NCBI GenBank assembly: GCA_946221495.1
Contig: CAMIFA010000190.1
Span: 1-8,645 of the forward strand
DNA length: 8,645 nt
DNA from: an uncultured cyanobacterium
GTDB lineage: Bacteria; Cyanobacteriota; Cyanobacteriia; Cyanobacteriales; Chroococcidiopsidaceae
Direction of reading: 5' to 3'
Part shown: one piece after another, positions 1 through 5,979 of the stretch
Position numbering within the stretch: the stretch's first letter is position 1
How the letters are laid out: every line of letters starts with the position of its first letter
Notes under the pieces: model-generated
What the model was told of the DNA's origin: nothing
Database searches by the model: none
The model's input: only the letters and a program-made list of their open reading frames with translations
Translations under genes and position numbers: made by a program

Positions 1-769
1 TTTTCAATAATTGCGGAATATGGGAATATATAACGTCTTTTCCCTTTGAACCGTAGTTGACAAGTATAGCAGGTGTTTCTGGGGGAATAGCACTAAGAAC
101 TTGCTCAGAAACTTCACCTTTTTCACGATGGAAATCTAGTAAACTCTTATTGCCTAAGTCATTTCTCATACTTGAAACTGTGAATCCAGCTAACCCCACA
201 TAGCGACAGGTTTTACCATCATAAATATGCACTAACGGTTGATCTGGGGATAGGCTTGATAAGTCGTGTTGCTCTAAGGTGAAACGGCTGTGATACTCGT
301 TGCTATAATCAAGCGGCAGAAATACATAGTTGTTTTTATCAATACGTAAATTCCAGTTAAGAACTCGCTGTGCTTCAATCTCATCTGAAATTTCTACTGT
401 CTCTAAAAAAGCTTCACGTTTGTAAGCATCTACTCTTAAACGGCGATTCCGAAAGAACTCACACACGCATTGATTCAGCATCTGTTCTAACTGACGACGA
501 TATCTAGAAGCATTTATATCTACAGGTAAAACTGATAAAATTTCAAAATCGTCATTGCTCGTCAATTGATGAGGACTAATTAAGCAAAATTCTGTATTCT
601 CTGCTACTACAGGCATTCTAGTTTGTTTACGCAAACGAGTAGCTAGTCTTCCTAACTCTGACGGTAATTGTGCAGGAGCGATCGCTTGCTTTAATGATAT
701 CCGATGATTGTAGTAAGAAACTGTTGGAATTGGATTTACAGATTGAAAGCTAAGTTCATGAATAGCCAT
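1..769 (-). CDS. Long prokaryotic Argonaute (pAgo), N-terminal 256 residues; C-terminal part off the window
   Basis: Argonautes use a short guide nucleic acid to bind, and often cut, complementary DNA or RNA; long pAgos act in defence against plasmids and phages. The reading frame is open from ATG at 769 to the window edge. Residues 209-218 read SLLDFHREKG, matching the SLLDYHxxKG motif that follows the PAZ domain in Thermus Ago. Just before it, IYDGKTCRYVGL (182-193) matches the end of the Thermus PAZ region (AYDRRTWELLRL). Residues 148-167 (VFLPLDYSNEYHSRFTLEQ region) match the conserved strand and helix before PAZ, and 233-256 continues into linker L2. The MID and PIWI domains, including the DEDX catalytic residues, are not visible, so nuclease activity cannot be judged. 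GTG at 793 is an alternative start adding eight residues; neither start has a clear ribosome binding site. A HIP1 site at 678-685 suggests long residence in cyanobacteria. Confidence 0.82.
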   Translation of the reverse strand, partial: MAIHELSFQSVNPIPTVSYYNHRISLKQAIAPAQLPSELGRLATRLRKQTRMPVVAENTEFCLISPHQLTSNDDFEILSVLPVDINASRYRRQLEQMLNQCVCEFFRNRRLRVDAYKREAFLETVEISDEIEAQRVLNWNLRIDKNNYVFLPLDYSNEYHSRFTLEQHDLSSLSPDQPLVHIYDGKTCRYVGLAGFTVSSMRNDLGNKSLLDFHREKGEVSEQVLSAIPPETPAILVNYGSKGKDVIYSHIPQLLK

Positions 770-1023
770 GTGTTTTGATAGTATATATAGCACATCATTT
801 GTACTATTTAATCAATCAAACACTATACGCATGGCTTCCTAATTAAGTCAACAGAATAAAATGTTTTTTGCGTCACGAAAAAGTAGATATAGATATAAAT
901 ACTTTTGATAATAGGAAATAACAAAAATTGTTCGCTACATAAAGATAGCCCCGTAGTAGATAGGGGTTATATTATATTTATTAGAATTTTTCTACTTACT
1001 GCTAAAGAGCTAGTTACCTATAG
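770..1023. other. AT-rich intergenic region upstream of the Argonaute gene
   Basis: No open reading frame is supported in these 254 bases. For the Argonaute gene on the minus strand, a TATACT hexamer at 785-780, or the overlapping TATATA at 789-784, could be a -10 element. It would leave a very short 5' leader of a few bases. No convincing -35 stands at the right distance; TTGATT motifs lie 20-24 bases upstream. The only clear structure is the hairpin at 945-970. Confidence 0.4.
945..970. terminator. Hairpin between the 83-aa gene and the Argonaute gene, possible terminator
   Basis: ATAGCCCC (945-952) pairs with GGGGTTAT (963-970) over eight base pairs including one G-U, with a 10-base loop, when read on the plus strand. 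On the minus strand, the direction of the genes on both sides, the G-U becomes an A-C mismatch and only a short T stretch follows. It sits 54 bases downstream of the 83-aa stop codon, which fits an end for the sufR transcript, but the weak tail makes this uncertain. Confidence 0.35.
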
Positions 1024-1275
1024 TTACCATTTAAGATAAGCAGCTTCAATTCCTTGCTCGCGTCGGATCTTTCCATCCTGCTCAAACCAAGCAACTACTT
1101 GTTGGGGTGTCAAATCTTCAATCTGCACACCAGTTTCTTGGGCGATATGTTTTAAAAGTTTTAACGATGAAATTGTGATTCTAGTTAAAAACTTCTCATT
1201 AGAAGCTAGTAGTGCCGCGTCTACCTTTGCTGACTCTTCCGGCGTTAAAAACTGTGGTGATGGCTGTCCATCCAT
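1024..1275 (-). CDS. Unrecognised 83-aa protein downstream of sufR
   Basis: I do not recognise a named family. The protein is small, soluble and charged, with no signal peptide, membrane segment or cysteine. Residues 12-50 look helical, and the C-terminal half (DLTPQQVVAWFEQDGKIRREQG, about 57-78, ending in AAYLKW) has the feel of a small helical fold. The ATG at 1275 is the only sensible start; a weak AAGG lies 14 bases upstream. It lies 33 bases after the sufR stop on the same strand, so it is probably transcribed with sufR and under the same repressor. That position suggests, but does not show, a link to Fe-S homeostasis. It is likely a real gene because composition and frame are clean and it fills the space without overlap. 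Confidence 0.7.
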   Translation of the reverse strand: MDGQPSPQFLTPEESAKVDAALLASNEKFLTRITISSLKLLKHIAQETGVQIEDLTPQQVVAWFEQDGKIRREQGIEAAYLKW

Positions 1276-1308
1276 AAATTTTTATTTTACCTTGATGTAT
1301 CCTAATAT

Positions 1309-1983
1309 TTACTTAGCGGGTATGGGAGCGCGCGATCGCACTAGATAGCCGCAACGGTGTTCACCATTAATTAACCACTGGGTACGTTCCACCGTACAAT
1401 CTGGCAGCACTGCGGCAAACATCTCTAATTCATGACCACAGACGCTAGGAAAAGATTCAGCCACACTAGAAATTGCACAGTTATGCTCTGTAATCATAAA
1501 CTGCAAGTTGTCATCGTCAGCTTCTAATGGGTAACACTCAGCCATAAAGCCTTCGGTTCTTCTGATTTCTACTAATTTTGTTAGTCGCTCTGGCAGTGAA
1601 CCATTACCCAAGCGATCACGGTATTCTACAGCTTTGCGCTCCCATTGTTTGCGCAATATCGAACTCATTTGCTCATGTCCTACTGTTTGGGCTAGAGTAT
1701 CTAGCAAAGAAACAGTAAACTGACCGTAGCCATCGCTGGAATTCCGACGCAGGCGATCGCGCCCTTGACTACTAAGTTGATATACGTGCTGTGGTCGCCC
1801 CATCCCCACTTGGACTGGCTGATACGCTATTAACTCCTCTGCCTCTAAGTCTTTAACATGGCGACGAATCGCTTGAGGAGTGATGTCTAGCTCAGTCGCA
1901 ATTTCTTGAGCTGTCGCCCCACCCTGCTTTAGTAAATATTGCAGGATATCCTGCTTAGTTGAGGGCTGCTGCGTAGTCGCCAT
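1309..1983 (-). CDS. sufR: SufR, Fe-S cluster-sensing repressor of sufBCDS
   Basis: SufR is the cyanobacterial DNA-binding regulator that carries [4Fe-4S] clusters and represses sufBCDS and its own gene when clusters are plentiful. Of the 224 residues, the N-terminus holds a winged helix-turn-helix of the ArsR/DeoR-like type (about 10-75: KQDILQYLLKQGGATAQEIA, TPQAIRRHVKDLE as recognition helix, then the wing GMGRPQHVYQLS). The C-terminal part carries C169, C182, C196 and C211, spaced C-X12-C-X13-C-X14-C, the exact spacing described for cyanobacterial SufR cluster ligands; C150 is an extra cysteine. The gene is divergent from sufB, and two perfect SufR-type operators lie between them. The start at 1983 opens directly into the usual N-terminal tail and HTH. 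Two HIP1 sites lie inside the gene. Length agrees with the family (about 215-225 aa). Confidence 0.96.
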   Translation of the reverse strand: MATTQQPSTKQDILQYLLKQGGATAQEIATELDITPQAIRRHVKDLEAEELIAYQPVQVGMGRPQHVYQLSSQGRDRLRRNSSDGYGQFTVSLLDTLAQTVGHEQMSSILRKQWERKAVEYRDRLGNGSLPERLTKLVEIRRTEGFMAECYPLEADDDNLQFMITEHNCAISSVAESFPSVCGHELEMFAAVLPDCTVERTQWLINGEHRCGYLVRSRAPIPAK

Positions 1984-2006
1984 TTTCGTACCAAATTTTA
2001 GGGCAA

Positions 2007-2036
2007 ATTTTACTTTGACAACATACCTGTTGTTAA
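2007..2036 (-). promoter_or_regulatory. Probable sufR promoter
   Basis: Reading the minus strand, TTAACA (2036-2031) and TAAAAT (2012-2007) stand 18 bases apart, each matching the sigma-70 consensus at five of six positions. Transcription would start near 2000, about 17 bases before the sufR ATG. SufR operator 1 (2018-2033) fills the spacer, which fits direct autorepression. The call rests on motif matching only. Confidence 0.5.
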
Positions 2037-2060
2037 TGTAGCGTAAAATGGAGATACATT
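2015..2060 (+). promoter_or_regulatory. Probable sufBCDS promoter region
   Basis: A perfect TTGACA (2015-2020) overlaps operator 1. The -10 is unclear: TAGCGT (2039-2044) is at the right distance (18 bases) but weak. TAAAAT (2044-2049) is good but 23 bases away. TACATT (2055-2060) could instead pair with TTGTTA (2030-2035) across 19 bases. In the last case transcription would begin inside operator 2 at about 2067. In all cases a leader of roughly 125-145 bases precedes sufB. Confidence 0.45.
2018..2033. promoter_or_regulatory. SufR operator 1 (CAAC-N6-GTTG)
   Basis: The core CAAC ATACCT GTTG at 2019-2032 is a perfect match to the inverted repeat reported for SufR binding in cyanobacteria, and the arms extend one base each way (ACAAC/GTTGT). 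It lies 36 bases upstream of the sufR ATG, inside the predicted sufR promoter spacer, and overlaps the TTGACA facing sufB, so binding here could block both directions. Confidence 0.85.
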
Positions 2061-2080
2061 AAACAACAATTTGGTTGTTT
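2061..2080. promoter_or_regulatory. SufR operator 2 (CAAC-N6-GTTG)
   Basis: The core CAAC AATTTG GTTG at 2064-2077 is a second perfect match, with longer arms than operator 1 (AAACAAC/GTTGTTT, seven base pairs). Its centre is 45 bp from that of operator 1. It lies downstream of, or over, the likely sufB transcription start, as expected for a site that represses the operon. Confidence 0.85.
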
Positions 2081-2082
2081 TA

Positions 2083-2125
2083 GTCGCTTTTATTGTAACA
2101 CCAGTTAACAAATTAGCAAAGCGAC
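2083..2125 (+). promoter_or_regulatory. Stem-loop in the sufB 5' leader
   Basis: GTCGCTTT (2083-2090) is perfectly complementary to AAAGCGAC (2118-2125). Inside the 27-base loop, TTGTAA (2093-2098) can pair with TTAACAA (2105-2111) with one bulged A. This gives a two-tier hairpin in the untranslated leader, 68 bases before the sufB ATG. It has no T tail, so it is not an ordinary terminator. A role in mRNA stability or small-RNA control is possible but not shown. Confidence 0.45.
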
Positions 2126-2193
2126 GCATTAATCAGCTACACCCCGTCTGCATCTTTAAAGAGATTATCCCAGAACACGAGAGAACACTACTA

Positions 2194-3630
2194 ATGAGTG
2201 CTACTGTCAAAACCTTAGTCAATCAGCCTTACAAATACGGCTTTGTTACAGATATTGAGTCAGACACAATTGGGCGTGGTCTTAGTGAAGACGTGATCCG
2301 CTTAATCTCTGACAAGAAGAACGAGCCGGAATTTATGCTAGAGTTTCGCCTCAAAGCCTACCGCCAGTGGCTGAAGATGACAGAACCCAGCTGGCCAAAT
2401 GTCAAGTATCCCCCAATTAATTACCAAGACATCATCTACTACTCTGCGCCCAAGCAAAAGGCAAAGCTGAACAGCTTAGAAGAAGTAGATCCGACTTTGC
2501 TAGAAACCTTTGAAAAGCTGGGCATTTCTTTATCTGAACAGAAGCGCCTTTCCAACGTCGCTGTAGATGCGATTTTTGATAGTGTCTCTGTCGCCACTAC
2601 CTTTAAAGAAAAGCTGGCAAAAGACGGCGTAATCTTCTGCTCAATTTCCGAAGCCTTACAGGAACACCCAGAGCTAGTACGAAAGTACCTTGGTAGCGTT
2701 GTACCAGTAGCAGATAACTACTTTGCGGCGCTTAACGCTGCTGTTTTTAGTGATGGCTCGTTTGTCTACATTCCTAAAAACACTAAATGCCCGATGGAAC
2801 TATCCACCTATTTCCGTATCAATAGCGGCGATACTGGACAGTTCGAGCGGACGCTGATTGTGGCTGAAGAAGGTAGCTCGGTTTCTTACCTAGAAGGCTG
2901 CACTGCGCCCATGTACGACACAAATCAGTTACACGCTGCTGTAGTTGAATTAGTCGCCTTAGACAATGCCGAGATTAAATACTCTACTGTGCAGAACTGG
3001 TACGCTGGAGATGAAAACGGTAAAGGCGGAATTTACAACTTTGTTACCAAGCGCGGTTTGTGCCAGGGAGTTAATTCTAAGATTTCTTGGACACAAGTAG
3101 AAACTGGTTCCGCTATTACCTGGAAGTACCCTAGTTGTGTACTAGTGGGTGATAATTCTGTGGGTGAGTTTTACTCAGTAGCGCTGACAAATCATAAGCA
3201 ACAGGCTGATACGGGAACCAAAATGGTTCACGTTGGCAAGAATACCCGCAGCACAATTATTTCTAAGGGAATCTCGGCGGGAAATTCATCAAATAGTTAC
3301 CGAGGTTTAGTTAAAGTAAATCCGAAAGCAGTTGGAGCGCGGAATTATTCTCAGTGCGACTCAATGTTAATTGGGGACAATGCTCATGCGAATACATTCC
3401 CTTATATTCAGGTGCAGAATAATACCGCGAAGGTAGAACACGAAGCTTCGACTTCTAAGATTGGGGAAGATCAATTGTTTTACTTCTCCCAGCGTGGTAT
3501 TTCCGCAGAAGATGCAATTTCGATGATGATCAGTGGCTTCTGTAAGGATGTGTTTAATCAATTGCCGATGGAGTTTGCTGTTGAGGCAGATCGGTTGTTG
3601 AGTCTGAAGTTGGAAGGAAGTGTGGGTTAA
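2194..3630 (+). CDS. sufB: SufB, Fe-S cluster assembly scaffold subunit
   Basis: SufB is the core scaffold of the cytoplasmic SufBC2D complex, receiving sulfur from SufS and building the nascent cluster. I start at ATG 2194, giving 478 aa beginning MSATVKTLVNQPYKYGF, the standard cyanobacterial N-terminus. The frame stays open upstream to a TTG at 2071, but that TTG lies inside SufR operator 2 and the added 41 residues look unlike SufB. Key residues are present: C388 in NYSQCDSML (E. coli C405, sulfur acceptor and cluster site), H416 and E417 in KVEHEAST (E. coli H433/E434), and C236 in EGCTAP at the start of the proposed sulfur-transfer path. The right-handed beta-helix core spans roughly 150-440 and the helical C-terminus binds SufC. 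First gene of sufBCDS; 89 bases separate it from sufC. Only a weak purine stretch (GAGAG) precedes the start. Confidence 0.98.
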   Translation: MSATVKTLVNQPYKYGFVTDIESDTIGRGLSEDVIRLISDKKNEPEFMLEFRLKAYRQWLKMTEPSWPNVKYPPINYQDIIYYSAPKQKAKLNSLEEVDPTLLETFEKLGISLSEQKRLSNVAVDAIFDSVSVATTFKEKLAKDGVIFCSISEALQEHPELVRKYLGSVVPVADNYFAALNAAVFSDGSFVYIPKNTKCPMELSTYFRINSGDTGQFERTLIVAEEGSSVSYLEGCTAPMYDTNQLHAAVVELVALDNAEIKYSTVQNWYAGDENGKGGIYNFVTKRGLCQGVNSKISWTQVETGSAITWKYPSCVLVGDNSVGEFYSVALTNHKQQADTGTKMVHVGKNTRSTIISKGISAGNSSNSYRGLVKVNPKAVGARNYSQCDSMLIGDNAHANTFPYIQVQNNTAKVEHEASTSKIGEDQLFYFSQRGISAEDAISMMISGFCKDVFNQLPMEFAVEADRLLSLKLEGSVG

Positions 3631-3638
3631 AGAGTAGG

Positions 3639-3691
3639 GTGGGCATCTTGCCTGCCCCTACCCTATAAAAACGCAGGCAAGGATGTCCGCG
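3639..3691 (+). repeat. Long imperfect hairpin, cyanobacterial intergenic repeat type
   Basis: Between sufB and sufC, GGGCATCTTGCCTGC (3641-3655) pairs with the stretch 3673-3688 over 15 bp with one bulged G and one G-U; the nine central pairs (CTTGCCTGC/GCAGGCAAG) are perfect. The loop is 17 bases. GTG/CAC can extend the base at 3639-3641 and about 3691-3693. The GTAGGGTGGGCATCTTGCC wording resembles dispersed intergenic repeats in filamentous cyanobacteria. In the transcript it could protect the sufB message from 3' decay or lower sufC expression. Confidence 0.65.
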
Positions 3692-3719
3692 CCACAAGAA
3701 AAAAGAAAAGAGAGAGAAG

Positions 3720-4511
3720 ATGATTATTGATAATAGTGATGTTGTGCTGTCAGTAAGGGATTTGGCGGCTGAGGTTGATGGAACGCCCATTCTTAAGGGA
3801 GTGAACCTTGAGGTTAAGGCGGGGGAAGTTCATGCGATTATGGGTCCAAATGGCTCTGGTAAGAGTACGTTTTCTAAGGTATTGGCGGGACATCCGGCTT
3901 ATGAGGTAACTGGCGGTGAGGTGATTTTTCAGGGAGAGAATCTACTGGAAATGGAACCGGAAGAACGTGCAAGAGCTGGTGTGTTTTTGGCGTTTCAATA
4001 CCCGCTAGAAATTCCGGGTGTGAGCAATTTGGATTTTCTGCGTGTTGCTTATAATTCCCGTCGGAAGCAGCAGGGGTTAGAGGAATTAGACTCGTTTGAT
4101 TTTGATGAATTGATTCAAGAAAAGCTGGAAGTTGTGAAGATGAATCCTGCTTTCCTCAGCCGGAGCTTGAATGAGGGCTTTTCTGGTGGTGAGAAGAAGC
4201 GGAATGAAATTTTGCAAATGGCGCTACTAGAACCCAAGGTAGCAATTTTGGATGAGACGGATTCTGGCTTAGATATTGATGCCTTGAAAATTGTTGCTGA
4301 TGGAGTTAATCAGCTAACTAATCCCCAAAATGCCACAATTTTGATTACTCATTACCAACGATTACTTAACTATATTGTGCCGAACTTTGTTCATGTGATG
4401 GCACAAGGACAAATTATTACTAGTGGTGGTAAAGAATTAGCACTGGAGTTAGAGTCTCGTGGTTATGAATGGGTATTGGAAGCTGCTATTGAGGAGGTGG
4501 GAGCTAGATGA
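3720..4511 (+). CDS. sufC: SufC, ABC-type ATPase of the SufBCD complex
   Basis: SufC is a soluble ABC ATPase whose dimerisation on SufB-SufD drives cluster assembly. All motifs are present in 263 aa: Walker A GPNGSGKST (42-50, K48), Q-loop Q93 in AFQYP, signature FSGGEKKR (154-161), Walker B AILDETDSGLD (175-185) with catalytic E179, and switch H211 in ITHYQRLL. The ETDSGLD form and the YQRLL segment are typical of SufC rather than of transport ATPases, and no membrane partner is encoded nearby. The start at 3720 follows a purine-rich GAGAGAAG. Its stop overlaps the sufD start by four bases (ATGA), suggesting coupled translation. The N-terminus is a few residues longer than in E. coli (offset eight in motif numbering). 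Confidence 0.98.
   Translation: MIIDNSDVVLSVRDLAAEVDGTPILKGVNLEVKAGEVHAIMGPNGSGKSTFSKVLAGHPAYEVTGGEVIFQGENLLEMEPEERARAGVFLAFQYPLEIPGVSNLDFLRVAYNSRRKQQGLEELDSFDFDELIQEKLEVVKMNPAFLSRSLNEGFSGGEKKRNEILQMALLEPKVAILDETDSGLDIDALKIVADGVNQLTNPQNATILITHYQRLLNYIVPNFVHVMAQGQIITSGGKELALELESRGYEWVLEAAIEEVGAR
4492..4498 (+). promoter_or_regulatory. Strong sufD ribosome binding site inside sufC
   Basis: AGGAGGT nine bases before the sufD ATG is the best Shine-Dalgarno sequence of the operon and lies inside the last codons of sufC. With the ATGA overlap it fixes the sufD start at 4508. Confidence 0.8.
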
Positions 4512-5917
4512 GTATTCAATCTTCAACGGCAATTCCTAATCCAGATGAGATTGATATAACCTCTGTGTTGGTAGATCGAGATCGCTATTTGACACAGTTA
4601 TTAAAGCAGTGTCAATCAAGCTTACAGATAATTGAACCCCAAACAGTTGCTTGGATGCAAGAATTACGCGATCGCGCTGCTGGTTGGGTACGACAATATA
4701 CTTTGCCGACTACACGGGATGAGGAATGGCGCTTTACTGATTTGTCGGCGCTGCGGCAGATTGAATTTCAAGCTGTTAGCAAGCAATCACAAATTAGCTT
4801 GTCGGATATAGAATCACTAATCTTGCCAGAAGCAGCTAATACTCGCTTGGTATTTGTAAATGGTATCTATGCACCCCATTTATCAGCTGTTGATCATTTA
4901 CCTGATGGTGTTGTAGTTAGTAACTTGGCTGGATTGCCAATAACTCATCGCTCTCGCATCCAAGACTACCTAGCGCAGCAGCAAGGAGAATTAGAGGTAT
5001 TTACTGCTCTTAATACAGCTGGAATTACAGATGTGGCTGTGGTGTGGGTGGCAAAAAATGTGGTATTTGAAACACCAATCCATGTTGTATTTATCTCTGC
5101 TGCTGGCGAGACACCGACAATTTCTCAGCCGCGTTGTTTAGTGGTGGCAGAATCAGGTAGCTCTGTGACGCTGATTGAAGAATATACGAACCGCCAAAGC
5201 ACCAAGAACACCAAGGAAGAAGAAAGAGAGGCAGTTTACTTTACTAATGCTGTTACGGAAATTGCTCTAGCGGAGAATGCTGAAGTTAGTCATACTAGAG
5301 TTGAGCGCGAGGGAGTAGAAGCTTTTCATATAGGTAAGACAGCGATCGCTCAAGCCCGTGATAGTCGCTATACTTGCAATGCAATTACTTTAGGCGCAAA
5401 ACTGTCTCGGCATAATTTAGAAGTGTTCCAGACAGGTGAACAAACCCAGACTACACTTAATGGTTTGACGATGATTGCTGGTCAACAAGTAGCGGATACT
5501 CACAGTGTAATCGCGCTTAATCATCCCTACGGCACTAGTAACCAGTTACATAAATGTATCATTGGCGATCGCGCTCATGCAGTATTTAACGGCAAAGTTT
5601 TTGTTCCCAAACCTGCACAATTAACAAATGCTGCTCAATTAAACCGCAATTTACTACTATCACCCAAAGCCAGAGTTGATACAAAACCCCAACTAGAAAT
5701 TACAGCAGACAACGTTAAATGTTCTCACGGCGCAACTGTGAGCCAATTAGAAGACGAAGAAGTATTTTACCTCCAAAGCCGGGGACTGAATGAAGACGAT
5801 GCTCGTAATCTTTTAATCAACGCCTTCGCCACAGAAATCATTAATCAACTACCCCTAGCCTCCCTACGAGAAACCCTCTCAACAGCCGTTAACCATCAAC
5901 ATCTAGCAGTTAATTAA
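4508..5917 (+). CDS. sufD: SufD, Fe-S cluster assembly subunit, with a repeat-derived insertion
   Basis: SufD is the paralogue of SufB that completes the SufBC2D scaffold and is needed for iron entry. The 469-aa product has the helical N-terminal part (EEWRFTDL at 72-79), the beta-helix core and the C-terminal DNVKCSHGATVSQL (401-414). H407 there corresponds to E. coli SufD H360, the proposed cluster or iron ligand, and C405 matches C358. The end (EEVFYLQSRG, then LINAF.TEIINQLP) is the standard SufC-binding region. Residues about 228-241 (NRQSTKNTKEEERE) are a hydrophilic stretch between core strands, encoded by a dispersed-repeat-like sequence (5188-5226) in frame; it breaks the usual strand spacing and looks like a recent insertion into a surface turn. 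HIP1 sites occur three times. Translation is probably coupled to sufC. Confidence 0.97.
   Translation: MSIQSSTAIPNPDEIDITSVLVDRDRYLTQLLKQCQSSLQIIEPQTVAWMQELRDRAAGWVRQYTLPTTRDEEWRFTDLSALRQIEFQAVSKQSQISLSDIESLILPEAANTRLVFVNGIYAPHLSAVDHLPDGVVVSNLAGLPITHRSRIQDYLAQQQGELEVFTALNTAGITDVAVVWVAKNVVFETPIHVVFISAAGETPTISQPRCLVVAESGSSVTLIEEYTNRQSTKNTKEEEREAVYFTNAVTEIALAENAEVSHTRVEREGVEAFHIGKTAIAQARDSRYTCNAITLGAKLSRHNLEVFQTGEQTQTTLNGLTMIAGQQVADTHSVIALNHPYGTSNQLHKCIIGDRAHAVFNGKVFVPKPAQLTNAAQLNRNLLLSPKARVDTKPQLEITADNVKCSHGATVSQLEDEEVFYLQSRGLNEDDARNLLINAFATEIINQLPLASLRETLSTAVNHQHLAVN
5188..5226 (-). repeat. CCAAG-type dispersed repeat inside sufD
   Basis: The stretch GAACCGCCAAAG followed by three-fold CCAAG/CCAAA spaced seven to nine bases apart, ending in GGAAGAAGAAAG, is the reverse complement of the repeat between sufD and sufS (shared CTTGGCGGTTC/TTTGGCGGTTC end). 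It is translated as SufD residues 228-240 with no frame disruption. The strand given is relative to the 5924-5953 copy. Confidence 0.6.
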
Positions 5918-5923
5918 ATCTAT

Positions 5924-5953
5924 CCTTTGCGTCCTTCGCGTCTTGGCGGTTCG
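5924..5953 (+). repeat. CTTTGCGTCCTT-type dispersed repeat between sufD and sufS
   Basis: The string CCTTTGCGTCCTTCGCGTC followed by TTGGCGGTTCG is built of degenerate seven-to-eight-base units (TTTGCGTC, CTTCGCGTC, TTGGCGGTTC). This type of low-complexity repeat is common between genes in cyanobacteria. It fills half of the 62-base sufD-sufS gap and is the inverted relative of the copy inside sufD. Confidence 0.65.
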
Positions 5954-5979
5954 ATAACTCTTTATTACTTAATCAAAAC

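Noticed and set aside
2071..2193. N-terminal extension of SufB from TTG 2071
   Set aside because: The TTG lies in SufR operator 2, there is no ribosome binding site, and the 41 residues do not resemble SufB; ATG 2194 gives the standard N-terminus and length.
3367..3561. 64-codon ORF on the minus strand within sufB
   Set aside because: It is a shadow of a clearly coding, conserved gene, with no family resemblance or start signal.
3554..3790. 78-codon ORF on the minus strand across the sufB-sufC gap
   Set aside because: It runs through the hairpin repeat and both flanking genes; composition is that of antisense noise.
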